Part shown: piece after piece, positions 9,950 to 20,144 of the stretch | Layout: the number at the start of each line of letters is the position of its first letter | How positions within the stretch are numbered: position 1 is the first letter of the stretch | Source: Pelomyxa schiedti | Taxonomy: Eukaryota > Evosea > Pelobiontida > Pelomyxidae | Length of the DNA: 29,688 bases | NCBI GenBank assembly: GCA_020536535.1 | Contig: JAHLWZ010000080.1 | Coordinates: forward strand, 1,178 to 30,865 | Direction of reading: 5' to 3' | The notes under the pieces: model-generated | Databases searched by the model: none | What the model was told of the DNA's origin: nothing | The model's input: the letters and a program-made list of their open reading frames with translations, nothing else | Made by a program: the position numbers and the translations under genes

Positions 9950-12394
9950 CTAGTGTTGGTCAACATCATTGTGGTGTGTTGGCATTGCTGGTGCTGGTGG
10001 TGATTGATGCTGGGGAGTAGAAGTAGTGGTAGTGACAGGTTCCACTGTTGGTGTTGGTGTTTGTGTTTCTGATGTGGGTGGCACAGCTGTGGGTTGATTT
10101 TGTTGTGGTGTGTTGGTGTTGCGCTTCTGTTTCCTCGCTTTGCCTTTGTTTGTTTGTTGGGGTTTTAGTTTTGCAGGATGTGCACTGGATTGCGTTGTTG
10201 TTGTTACTGATTCTGTGGGTATTTCTGGTGTTGTGGGTGTTGGTGGTTGTGATACCGGCGGGGTATTATTATTTGTTGCGGAGGGGGTATGTGATTGTGG
10301 GTCTGTGGTGAGAGTTGGTTCTGGTGTTGTTGTGGTTGTGGTTGCGGTAGTAGTGGTAGGGTGTTTTGACCTGTACTCTTTGACTGTCTTCTGGAGCCGC
10401 AGCATGAATGTGTCGATGTCCTTTCTGGTTGTGCCGATGGCGCATGCCATTGTGAGATACTGGCAGTGGTAGTGCGAGGTGTGCGCTCCGTAGTTCGCGA
10501 AGGTGAAGCTGTTTATGGTGTTCGATTTGCTGTCGCGGCCTTGCACTCTGAGTAGTGGTAGTATGGTGAGCGAAATGAAAGGTTGTTTTTTTTTCCCCCC
10601 CCGGTTGGTTCGCAACCTCACTCCTGAGCAGTTACGCGAGAATAGCATGGAGCCCAGGTATGAGGCACCACCACTCCCAGTGAAAGTGTTCAATGTCATC
10701 CCTTTTTTTTTTTTTTTTTTGGTATATTGGTCAGGGTGAGCTGAGAGCATAACAAGATTGAAAATACCAAAAGAAATTCCGTTTCCAGGTGTCAATAGAA
10801 GTCTTTCACCCTCGGTTTGGGCAAATTCAGAGACCCGGTTTTGGAAGTACCCAAAAAGTTCCTAAACATCCGGTTAATATTAAATATGCTCCGGGAATTC
10901 AGAGGAACCTTTCTCTCATCTAGCAGTCCTTTGTAGCCCGATTTCCCCATAGACAGCAATGTGATAAAGAGATCAAGAATCGGGGAAAGCGATGCCCGGC
11001 CTGAAAGCTGTTACAGCGAGAAAATAGGACAATGACTGTACCTGGATAGTTCTTGCTTATTTGATCAAGAAACTGCTTGGAGGGACATGCTATCACTGCA
11101 CCCCCAACAGGAACAAGAAAGTTTTTGTCAGTACTCTGCACAATGGCGTCAACACGTCCCTAAAACTTGATTAGCAATACAACAAACACAGGGTCTGAGA
11201 AACTGTTCGAATGGCTTCAGAAATCGAGTGTGTCGTTTTAGAGGACTGTAAGCCAAAGGCGTTGTTTATCACATGAGGTACAGCAAGCTTGGCGCAGATA
11301 GATCCCACTGTTACTACGTTATCCGGACAACGTGGCGCAAAGCAACTCGATGTTGTCAGTACACATAATACGTTCTCTGTGCCATGTGCAGTTATTGCGG
11401 CCTCAACAGCGTCGGTGTCTGCAGCTACTTCATCACCCTTGATAACGTTTTCCACAACCACCGGAACAAGGCCTGTGGTATGTCAATGGACAAAGTTACA
11501 GCAAGAAGCAGTAAGTGGGAATACTTTACTAACCACAAGTGCAAATGGCTTTGAAGCAGGACTTTTGGTCCATCCGAGGCCAAACGACAAATCGAGCATT
11601 GGGCCGCATTTCCCGGAGTGTAAGGAGGACCAGTGATACACTCATCCCTGTTGCCAGGGGCACCACCATGCACGCTTTTACCCCACGGATGCCTGGAAGA
11701 ATTAGGATAGTGGTCTTAATGTGTCGGATATGTACCAGCTATGTGTAGAGCATCCATAGTCATACAGTTTGTGAGTTTATAAAGAAGAGAGGACCCAGCC
11801 GCCTTTGGTTGTTCTGCATTTATGTCTCCACTTCGGCCAATACCATGACTCATCCAAATATGCCTGCTGAATTAGAAATAGCACTGTAATTAACATAAGA
11901 ATACCTGCGTGACACCAATGATGAAAATACTCTCGCTTCCCTTTCTCCAACACCAATGTTTTCTGTGTAATGCCACAGTCAATAAACCAAACAATCACAC
12001 GAGAAACGTATTACTCTGATACCAGGGAAGTTGTTGCTATCCATGGCCGACAATTCAGATAGGAATTGTTCTATAACTCTGTCGTCCCACCCTTCTTCTG
12101 GCATTCCTCTCTACAAATCACAAAGTTAGAAACGAAACAGTTAACATTAAACAACAGGGGGAAAAAAAACCAAAAAAAGAAAGCCAAACCCACCCCGCAA
12201 CTCATCCCATAAGTGCATGGCATTACCTGAGACAACAGGGACTTTATCATCGCGGTGCGTTGGTTTCGTGCCTGCGATGCCTGCCTCAGGTACGCAACCG
12301 ACACCAGGCCCGCTCCCATAACTGTAATATCCTCACTGCTACTGCTTCCTCCTTCCCCTCCCGTGGGCAACCCCTCAACTCCGTCCCCGTCCAT
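9950..12394 (-). CDS. SEPSECS: O-phosphoseryl-tRNA(Sec) selenium transferase (SepSecS)
   Basis: Eleven exons: 12394-12227, 12110-12023, 11962-11905, 11863-11736, 11692-11534, 11472-11204, 11159-11042, 11000-10909, 10861-10768, 10701-10617, 10547-9950; about 618 residues. SepSecS is a PLP enzyme that converts phosphoseryl-tRNA(Sec) to selenocysteinyl-tRNA(Sec) with selenophosphate. Diagnostic segments are [97 protein letters not shown] (PLP lysine about residue 302), [19 protein letters not shown] and [15 protein letters not shown] 12394 is the first in-frame ATG. The core is full length, but after [20 protein letters not shown] a tail of about 140 residues rich in Thr, Pro and Gln has been added, so the protein is longer than the roughly 500 residues usual in animals. 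One intron ends in 18 A directly before the acceptor. Confidence 0.95.
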
Positions 12395-12863
12395 GTAGTT
12401 ACACGAAAAAACTAAGTAAGTACTTGTGATGGGCGACGCAGACAAAACGAAAACAAATGGCTGAATAAAAAAAACACCAGACCGCCGATCCTGAGCGATG
12501 ACAACGAAAATGACAGCGTTCCGGTCTGTTGATTATTTTATTCAGCCAAATGAAAACAAGTTTGACACCAATACCCTGCGCAACGCCTTTATAAGCACAC
12601 TCAAACATAAATCCAAGGGCGGTTTTCCAAAAGAAGCTGAGGCTGAGTGACGCATGTTGTTTCCTTGTCCACCGAGACATTCGTGTCTTCTACCCGTGTT
12701 CCCGAGGCCCTGCCCACATTGAGAAAACCTTGTTGATGTGTGTGCTGCCGGGGAGCGCGTCGAGAAGCCACGGGTCTCGCTGTTCAAGGGCCAACCACCA
12801 ATGGGAAGAAAAATAGGAGAACAAAAAGGTTCCAGTCCATTGTTGAGGATTCTTGTTTTTATG
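12395..12863. other. Intergenic region upstream of SepSecS
   Basis: 469 bp between the DENN gene stop and the SepSecS start, both minus strand. It contains the second copy of the TATA-containing block (12552-12608). An open frame at 12399-12680 on the minus strand has no recognisable domain and overlaps that block. Confidence 0.5.
12552..12608 (-). promoter_or_regulatory. Putative TATA-containing upstream block, copy B
   Basis: Minus-strand reading contains GTGCTTATAAAGGC and then GCAGGGTATTGGTGTC. The TATAAAGG core lies 192 bp upstream of the SepSecS ATG at 12394. The 13-base core CCTTTATAAGCAC (plus strand) is identical to that of copy A at 9619-9675. Function is inferred from position only. 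Confidence 0.35.
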
Positions 12864-15800
12864 TTACAGCAGTAAATCGACCTGCGGCTGTGGTTTTGTG
12901 GCTTTGGTTGTTGTTGGTGTGGTTGTGTAGAATGCGGTTGATGCCGCTGACGACGAGGATGTGTTGTTGTGTGTAGAAGAAGAAGGCCTTGGTGAATGAG
13001 AAGGGGAAGGTGTTGGTGACAGCTCAAAGGGGTCCCAAAATAGAAGGGAATCCTGCTGCTGTGATGGTGCACTGGTTGTAGTAGTGCTTGTTGTATGTTG
13101 TTGTTGTTGTGATGGTTGCTGCGAAAACGGCGTTGATGTTGTTGTTGTTGGTGATACGAAGACGGTGGGGACGGGGCTGGGGCTAGGACTCGGATTGGGA
13201 CTGGGTGTGAATGCCGATTGTGGGACAGCCGGGGACGCCGTAGGTGTGGGAGAAGCCCCCGGAGATGTGATTATGGGACGCTGCTGTTGTTGGGACTCTG
13301 AGGTGGTACTGTTATTGTTGGTGGGTGTGCATGACTGAGGATTTGGGGGCGATTCAGACTGATGAGGGGGTGTTAGTGGCCTGAGGTTCATGTCCAGGCA
13401 AAGTGTATCAGGGACTGAGAACGGGAAGCTGGTCGCGAAAGAAGCCGGGAGTGACGAGTGTTTTGGCGGGACTGTGGGACCCGAGCCGGAATTGTTGCCG
13501 CTGCCTGGCGGAATAGGTGCCGGTGTTATTGGCTTGGGCAGAATGAGTGATGGGTGGTTGGAGCGGTACGCCGGCGGCGATTGCGAAAGTTCTGAGGAGG
13601 CTCCGGGATGGCCGTGGTTTTCCGCGTAGGACGACGGGAGTTTGGAGCTATCTGGCTGTGATTGCGGTTGCGATTGTGGTGAGGTTTCGTGTGAGGAGTT
13701 GGAGGCTTGGATTGGGGCTGGAAGGTCTATTTCCAGCGGCAGGCTGGTATCTAGCAGGGACACTTTCTTTGGGGGGTTTGGAGGGAGTGGCTTCTTCGGG
13801 ACCGGGGGAGCGGTGCGTTGAGCGGTGGGTTGGTGGGTGGAAGGGAACAGGTCGATCAGCATGTGTTCCCGCTGTTGAACATAGACAAGGGGCTCTAGAG
13901 CGTTGTGGAAGCTCCGGAAGTCCATCTGGAAAGGATTGGTGAAGGTCTGGATAGGAGGAGGTTTCTTCACTGCAACAGGTGGTGGTGGGGGCTGGCGCTC
14001 TGGAGGGAGCGGGGGTGTGGTGGTGTGCTGGATAAGGGGGTGGTATGAGTGTGCCGGGAGTTGTGGTGAGGGAGGTTGCTGGGAATAAACTATTGAGCCT
14101 GATTGTTGAGATGGCTTGGGTGGTGTTGGAGGAGGGACTCTGGTCGGCGGGGATATAACCAGGCCTTGGGGACCTTCGAGGAATGAGATTTTTTGACGAG
14201 TTTGTGCTATGGGGCAAGTGAATACCTTTGGTTTGAAGTGATGTTCGATTCTTGTAGTCTCGAAATTTGAAAGCTAATCCTCCTGCAAATGATGATAGCC
14301 CCCCACCGTGTTCTGTAGTTGTGCTAGAGGATGGTGGCGGAGAGCTATGTGGAGGGTACTCCGCAAGACAACACTGTTCAAATGCATCATTTGGCCGTTT
14401 TCGTTGGACAGCCATTTGTTGCCTTCCGTGGATGAACTGCTCGCACATAGATTTGGAGAGGAACATGGAAAGAAACTGTGGAAATAGTGAACTAGAAAGT
14501 ACTTCGAAGATTAAGGGTACTTGTTTTTCCATGGGGTGTGATCTCAAGAATCCAGATTTATCGAAGGTACCCGCAGGAACACCAGGTGGTTCGCATGACA
14601 CTTGGATAAACCTATGGTAATTTCCTAGAAAACGTGAGATTTTCTACCATGGTAAAGAAATAAAGACCAAGTGTTTTCACAAAAAACGCTCTAAAGATAT
14701 CAACGATCGCTTGGTTGTTTTTGCAACCTGTAATGCTAGTTAGTGTGATATCGCAGCTGGAAGTTTGGCACCATTTTCTATCACCCCATGACTGAATGTG
14801 AGTGATTGCCGCAGATTCTGTGCATGAGTTGGAGGTAAAATAGAAATATCATCAGCTATAGTGTGCTGAAGCTCTCCACTATCAGTATCTACAATAAGTG
14901 CCTGGATAGAAATGTCATATTATGCTCCTTGCAAAAATGATGACTTACATCCTTTAGAGCCATTTGAAGTTTTGTGGTGAAGTGTTGTTGAAGAATTCCT
15001 ATCATAAACGGCATAGGCCCTTCAATGCAGGATAACATTGAATATGGCAGTATCTTTTCATGATGAAAATGAAAATATGGACCTATTCTGAGTAACGCAC
15101 TGGAATAAAAACATGTTGCCATGTAAAAGGATAGAGAATGCACGCTCCCCCATACACTGCCTTAGACAATCTTTCAGCAATGTGTCAGTTAGAGACAGTA
15201 GGAAATAATGGCTGTTACCTATCCAAGTCACTCCCAAGAAAAGCAACTTTTCGCTCTGCTATAAGTGCGGCAAACAAAGCCAACATCCTTCCAACACCGA
15301 GTTTTTGCACTAAACCTGAAAGCTTTTGAAGCGATATTAGTAGGTAGGAAAAAAGAAAGGGTTCTTACTTCTGGAACTCCAGATTCTGTTTCACTTGGTC
15401 TCCATAAAGTATATTTTAATAGAGTTTGCGGGGGATTCGAGGGTGAAACAGCAAGCACGAGAGACGGGGCTGAAAAATTAAATGCGCCACGAGGAGGAGG
15501 TACAGGGTGGTTATACAGTGGTGTAAGAATTTCAAGCAACGATGCCCATCCGCCGCCCTGATACCGAGATTCGGCAATAGTCAGCAGCTCACGGAACATG
15601 GAAAACCAAGGGCTAACAAAAGAAGGATTAGGTTATTGGAACGTTAATAGTGAAAGGCGTGAGGAAAATACAAAGTAGTAACAAAGCAAATGCAGACGAA
15701 AGACTTTGGTGGACCAGGAGGTGCCACAACAAATCTTCTAATAAAGCCATATTTCCTACCCGACGAGTCATCAGACACTGCTACAGTGAAAGAAACAGGT

Positions 15801-16243
15801 TCCCTAAGAAAGAGTTAGATGGAAAAACCTGGTTACACTGAGGAAAGTTCATACAAGGACGAGGAGCCTCTACGAACAGGAGGCGGATTTGTGTATTCGT
15901 TAACCATAACATCAGCATCAGGATAACAAAACAATCCTATGTTCCTCGGTATGGCCGAAGTACCACTGGTAGGCGGGAATGTATACAGTACTTTAGGCGC
16001 TATACTACCTACACATAGGCAAATTCTATCAATATTAAATAATACAACACCAGGCCTTTTTTTTGCCTATTTACGTTGATACGCGATTTATATTTCGTAC
16101 CACAATTTAAAATTAACAACGTTGAAGTGAGTTTAAGAATTACAAGCAGGTTCCAGAGACAAAACGAGTGCCTGGGTGAAGCACCGCTCAGGCGTCCCAC
16201 AAGTCGCTGCCGTCTGTTGCGCTCCCCCTCCACTACTACTCAT
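12864..16243 (-). CDS. DENN-domain protein, connecdenn-like, with long Pro/Ser-rich tail
   Basis: Eleven exons: 16243-16144, 16008-15837, 15803-15672, 15612-15369, 15322-15219, 15170-15113, 15053-14949, 14901-14772, 14727-14668, 14624-14226, 14173-12864; about 937 residues. DENN proteins are exchange factors for Rab GTPases. The uDENN part shows FTQALVLSLEP, PKVLYTFPPTSG, GLFCYPDADV, GRKYGFIRRF and CICFVTTFPWFSMFRELL. The cDENN part shows LFAALIAERKVAFLGSDL, LYPFTWQHILPYSML and EGPMPFMIGI. The dDENN part shows IVDIFRAFFVKTLGNYHRFIQ and FLSKSMCEQFIHGRQ. The last exon (1.3 kb) encodes a Pro/Ser/Thr-rich tail with a PPVPKKPLPP SH3-ligand-like motif near residue 624 and FWDPF near residue 880; DPF motifs bind the AP-2 ear. 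DENN plus such a tail is the connecdenn/DENND1 plan, which acts on Rab35 in endocytosis; that assignment is inference. Between the Trp-Gln-His and Ile-Leu-Pro of cDENN about four usual residues are missing. Confidence 0.9.
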
Positions 16244-16762
16244 CGTTTGTCAATGTGATGAGAACGTTGGCGTCGCCTAAACACCCCCTCGGCTCCTTCA
16301 ATTTCGTTTCGTTTCTTTTTTTTACCTGCTTTTTTCTGCCCACTCATCACAAGAGTACTCCCACAAGTCGATGTGAAACGATAAATGCCATGGCACCATG
16401 AGCTGCATTCCTCAGTGTCGTTGCTCTCTCTGAGCAATCAATCAGTAGTCCAGATTCTCATTAAGAGATAAGCCAGCGAACCGTCGCGGCGCTCTCATTC
16501 TTATTTGGAGGACTGACAATACATAACAACATACCAACAAATGGACACTCACAAAGGACTCAACACAATTGTGGCTAATAATAATACGGCTGGTGGTAGT
16601 TCCTTGTATGTATGCGTTTGTTCTGTTATGTTGTTTTGCAAAAGGAACCATTTTACATATATGCATACAGGCCTGCTAGTAGAGTAGAGACTGTGGTTGC
16701 TGGCAGCAATGACGAGGCATTCTAACCTCTTAGTTTAGTTTGTTAATTACTTACTTACTTAC
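16244..16762. other. Divergent intergenic region, DENN gene / small RRM gene
   Basis: 519 bp between two start codons facing away from each other, so it should hold both promoters. A spliced open reading could be drawn at 16541-16735 (plus), beginning at an ATG and with a GTATGT donor, but it ends in a stop and cannot be joined cleanly to the RRM gene; it may be a 5' UTR. No other gene is visible. Confidence 0.45.
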
Positions 16763-17154
16763 ATGGCCAATCAGGCGTCTACATTGTCTGTGTCACAACC
16801 ACCAGTTGGGTGCTGTTTTACTCAATCATTTTTTTTTAATAATCATAGGGCACATGCACACTGTTTATAGGCAACTTACCATTCACCACTGATGCGCCTG
16901 CCCTGCGTGAACTTTTACATGATTTCCACATTAAGGTTCGTAGACAGTTTTGTGTTACTTCAGCCTCCCATTCCACAAAGACAATCACCATTGCGCGCAC
17001 TGCACAAGGAAACAGCAAGGGATATGGCTTTGTGGAGTTTACCAATGAGCAAGAACTCGAAAACTTCCTCCGCACTGTGAAGTCAGTTTTCTGCGAGGAC
17101 AGGAAGCTAGTGTTTTCTACAGCAGTCAAAGCAAAACAAACAACCGATACATAA
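16763..17154 (+). CDS. Small single-RRM protein
   Basis: Exons 16763-16804, 16849-16935 and 16981-17154 encode about 100 residues; introns are 44 and 45 nt. The protein is essentially one RRM. RNP2 is CTLFIGNLPF and RNP1 is SKGYGFVEF. ALRELLHDFHI forms helix 1 and NEQELENFLRTV helix 2; the last strand is KLVFSTAVKA. ATG 16763 is chosen because it opens the exon that splices in frame to GTCTLFIGNLPF. Such small RRM proteins resemble poly(A)-binding protein II-like and similar RNA-binding factors, but no orthologue can be named. An additional upstream exon starting at ATG 16541 cannot be excluded. Confidence 0.78.
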
Positions 17155-17318
17155 GTAAGTAATTGCAATTCAAAAAAACCAAAAACAAAAAAGCAGGCTT
17201 TTTGTTTGGGCAACAATTGCCGCAATAGCACTAAGTTCAATTTCCCTTTCCATTTCATTTCGCACTCTCGCTGGCCAAACAAAGAACCCAAGCACAACAA
17301 GCTTGTTGATCATCACCA

Positions 17319-17523
17319 TCACGATTTCAAGTCATCAAAGTCATCATGATCATCAGGAAATCTCGCCCGCGAGGTTGGTCCACCACTCGCAAATGCGGAA
17401 GGTGTCGAGACATCTTTCCGATGGTGAAATATTGTGCGCCTGCCTTGTATGGGGGTAGTACTCTGCTCTTCCTGTAAAACGATTCGCTGCGGGCGATTCT
17501 ACCTCGTTTCTTCTCCTGCGCAT
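17319..17523 (-). CDS. Tentative small protein with acidic C-terminus
   Basis: I do not recognise it. Two exons, 17523-17503 and 17471-17319, joined in phase 0 across a 31-nt GTAGAA...TTACAG intron, give 57 residues starting MRRRRNEEEQSTTPIQG and ending with an Asp-rich stretch (DDHDDFDDLKS) before TGA. The frame is rich in Ser/Thr/Pro and looks protein-like, and its distance to the convergent RRM gene (164 bp) fits other tail-to-tail pairs here. The opposite strand also has an open reading with Cys pairs (RKCGRCRDIF), so strand is not certain. Upstream exons may exist. Confidence 0.35.
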
Positions 17524-17725
17524 TTTTTTTTCCCCCCGTTGGTACGGCTTTCATCAAAAAATTGATCATCAAAAAAAGAAAAGGGCAACACAAGGAAAAG
17601 ACGAAACACAAAAAACAAACAAAAAAGCAAAAAACAATAAATAAGCAAATATACCAACCAACAAACAACAAACCATCAGTCTATAACTATATACCTCTTG
17701 TATCCACCAACCAAAAGTAATAACC

Positions 17726-19833
17726 ATGCATTGTGGTGAAGAACAACACAGGTGGACGTCGTCATCGTCGTCGCCTTCGTCACTTTCTGACACCAACTTG
17801 GCTGATGCATTACCATGTAACACAATCAACGGCAATATTAATCCCACAAGTGCGCCTTCGGGACATTCTACCGAGGACATGCTATCGTCCGCCACTCAGG
17901 CAGCTATGGCCGTAGCCGCTCTATTAACAATGCGAGGTATATTTTAATATTTAAAATTACAATATTAATATCGATCGTGTTACTAAAAATAATACCGTAC
18001 TGATGGAGAAGATATTTCAACCCTTGATTAACTGTTTGTGTATATATATATATTGCTTAACGAAATTTTTTTACAGGTGGAAGCAAATACCCTCCTTTTC
18101 CCGGGTTGGAGAACAATTCCATTCCGGAACAGCCGAGACAAGAGCAACCTGCGTCTGTAATTACAACTTCCGTTTCTACTTCTGCTCCGAGGAACAGTAA
18201 TTACTCTCGCGGAAGCGCGGGGAATCACGGAACTACCGATAGATTCTGCGAGTTCTGTGGCTCAACGACTACTCCTGTTTGGAGAAGGGGTCCTTCAGGT
18301 ATCCCATTAGCGAGTTAACGTGGTCAATTGATCGCATCCACAGGGAAGACTACACTTTGCAATGCTTGCGGCATCAAGTGGAGAGTTAAGCACCAACACT
18401 CGACGCAAGGTGCTCAGTCAGCAAGGAAAACGAAAGCTGCTGCCAAGAGCACTGCTGCTCAAGTTAAAACTAAACCTTCTCCGGCTTCGACATTCCCTCC
18501 TCCGCCTCCAGCTACCCAGCAATCGGCCCTTGAACTGTTGCAACTTCCCAGTTCTTCTGCAATAGTATACTTCCAACTGATTTCACTTATGAGCTACTAA
18601 TATTCAATGCAGAATTCCGCTTCTGTGATAACCGAAACCACTTCTAAACTCCCTTCTAATGAGTCTATTTCCGCGAGATTGTCGGTTTTGTACTCGGAAC
18701 TGCTTAATTCGGCTCGCCTTACGCCGCAAGGGGCCTTTATACAACAACTCCAAAACCAGAGCCCCCTACCATCTTTGCCTCTACCGAATACAACCCTTCC
18801 ATCAGAATCCCAGTCTAACAGTGCTCCCCCGGCTCAAATGACCCGTGTTCCTCATGTACACAAGCACAGACACAAGCATAGACATTTGCCGGACAGAAAG
18901 GATTCTATCCAGGAGAGTACCCAAGCTTCTGATGCTATCCCTCTCAATAACTTGCACACGCTGCTCAACGATGCTGTCAATAAGCACGCCGAGCAGAAAT
19001 CTCCTGAAGTGCTCACAACGCCCGAAAAGACCTCGGCAAATATCTCCGTAGAGCCACCTGTTTCCGAGCGATCTCCTCCAAAACAGGACCAGGACCACCA
19101 ACTCCACGAACAACTTAGAAACTTACAAATTCAGCAACCTGAAGAATCCCCCAGACCTCTTCAATCACCAAGGACTCCAACTCCTTCTCCTCGCCGCACA
19201 TGTTCTTTATCACTGATCCTCAATGAAGAAGAGGATATAGACCCGATTGCGGCCCTATCCCCACGCAGCGCCGCCAAACGCAGAAGGGTATCTGACATGG
19301 TATGGCCCTTCATACCTCCGCTGTCACCCTCTTCTTCCGCCGCCAGCAGCCCATGGGCCTCACCACAAAACACTCCTCGCTCCCCACAAATAACAGTTCC
19401 CCCAGTCACCCAATCCTCTCCGCAAAGCACCCCTCGCCCTTCCTGCTCTTCTGCCCCACATTCCCCTCGTTCTCCCCGCACTCCAAGACCATCGCCGCGG
19501 TCCCCAAGAACCCATGAATCATGTTCCGATTCCACTACAAGTTCCAATACCAGCACCACCACCAACAACGGTTCTAACATTCCGGAATCCTCCGGCTTGG
19601 CTCCGCCACCATTCTCCATCCATCCCGACGACAATTCCCTCACTGTTCCAACAACAAATTCCAACCGGACCCGAAAGAACTCATCGGGGACATACTCACC
19701 ACCCACATCATCACCACTGTCCACTTCCACAGTGTGGGTTCGGTGTCCACCCCTTGCCCTTCCACCCAAGCACACATCACTGCCCCCACTGTCCACTCTA
19801 TGTGGTGATAGTGGCCTCAGCCTGTTGTCATAG
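17726..19833 (+). CDS. GATA-type zinc-finger protein
   Basis: Exons 17726-17936, 18077-18298, 18344-18564 and 18613-19833 give about 624 residues from ATG 17726. One GATA finger spans residues 128-153, split by intron 2: CEFCGSTTTPVWRRGPSG and KTTLCNACGIKW, with C128, C131, C150 and C153 in C-x2-C-x18-C-x2-C spacing as in fungal, plant and amoebal single-finger GATA factors. These bind GATA motifs in DNA and regulate transcription in the nucleus. A Lys/Ala-rich basic patch follows the finger. The remaining 400 residues are Ser/Pro/Thr-rich; near residues 480-500 many SPR/TPR units occur, which are minimal sites for proline-directed kinases. A KRRRV cluster near 19275 could be a nuclear localisation signal. 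Phase is consistent at all three introns. Confidence 0.9.
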
Positions 19834-20144
19834 TGGCACATATTCAATCAACAGTCACATTCCCTATCCACATAAGGCCCAGAACAACATCATCTTCAGT
19901 TTCATCCACACCCACAATCCCAACCCAGCAAGAATACTCAAACAAAATAACAAAAAAAAACCCCATGCAAATACATGTATGGGATGTGTGTGTTGTAGTA
20001 CAGTCGTTGTTTGTTCTTTACTTTTTCCTCTTCAGCCTTTTTTTACATTGGTTTTTTTTTTGTTGTGTGCAACAAATTCAACTAACGCAACGACTTGTGA
20101 TACGGAAAAAACCAAAAAAAAAAACTCCAGACAACAAAGAGGAG
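19834..20144. other. Intergenic region, GATA gene / inositol kinase gene
   Basis: 311 bp with A-rich runs and no supported gene. It should contain the 3' UTR of the GATA gene and the promoter of the kinase gene. Long open frames crossing 19514-20375 are low-complexity and out of frame with both genes. Confidence 0.45.

Noticed and set aside
13648-14225. Continuation of the DENN exon 10 frame to 13648
   Set aside because: The frame is open but a 52-nt intron at 14225-14174 leads into the better Pro-rich frame with PxxP and DPF motifs and a stop at 12864; the unspliced reading looks like an out-of-frame shadow.
16541-16735. Spliced frame MDTHKGLNT... upstream of the small RRM gene
   Set aside because: It ends in a stop and no donor of canonical type joins it in frame to the RRM exon; kept only as a possible 5' UTR.
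17342-17473. Plus-strand frame with RKCGRCRDIF, zinc-finger-like
   Set aside because: The Cys pattern is incomplete, the frame ends at once, and no plus-strand splice joins it to the next Cys pair.
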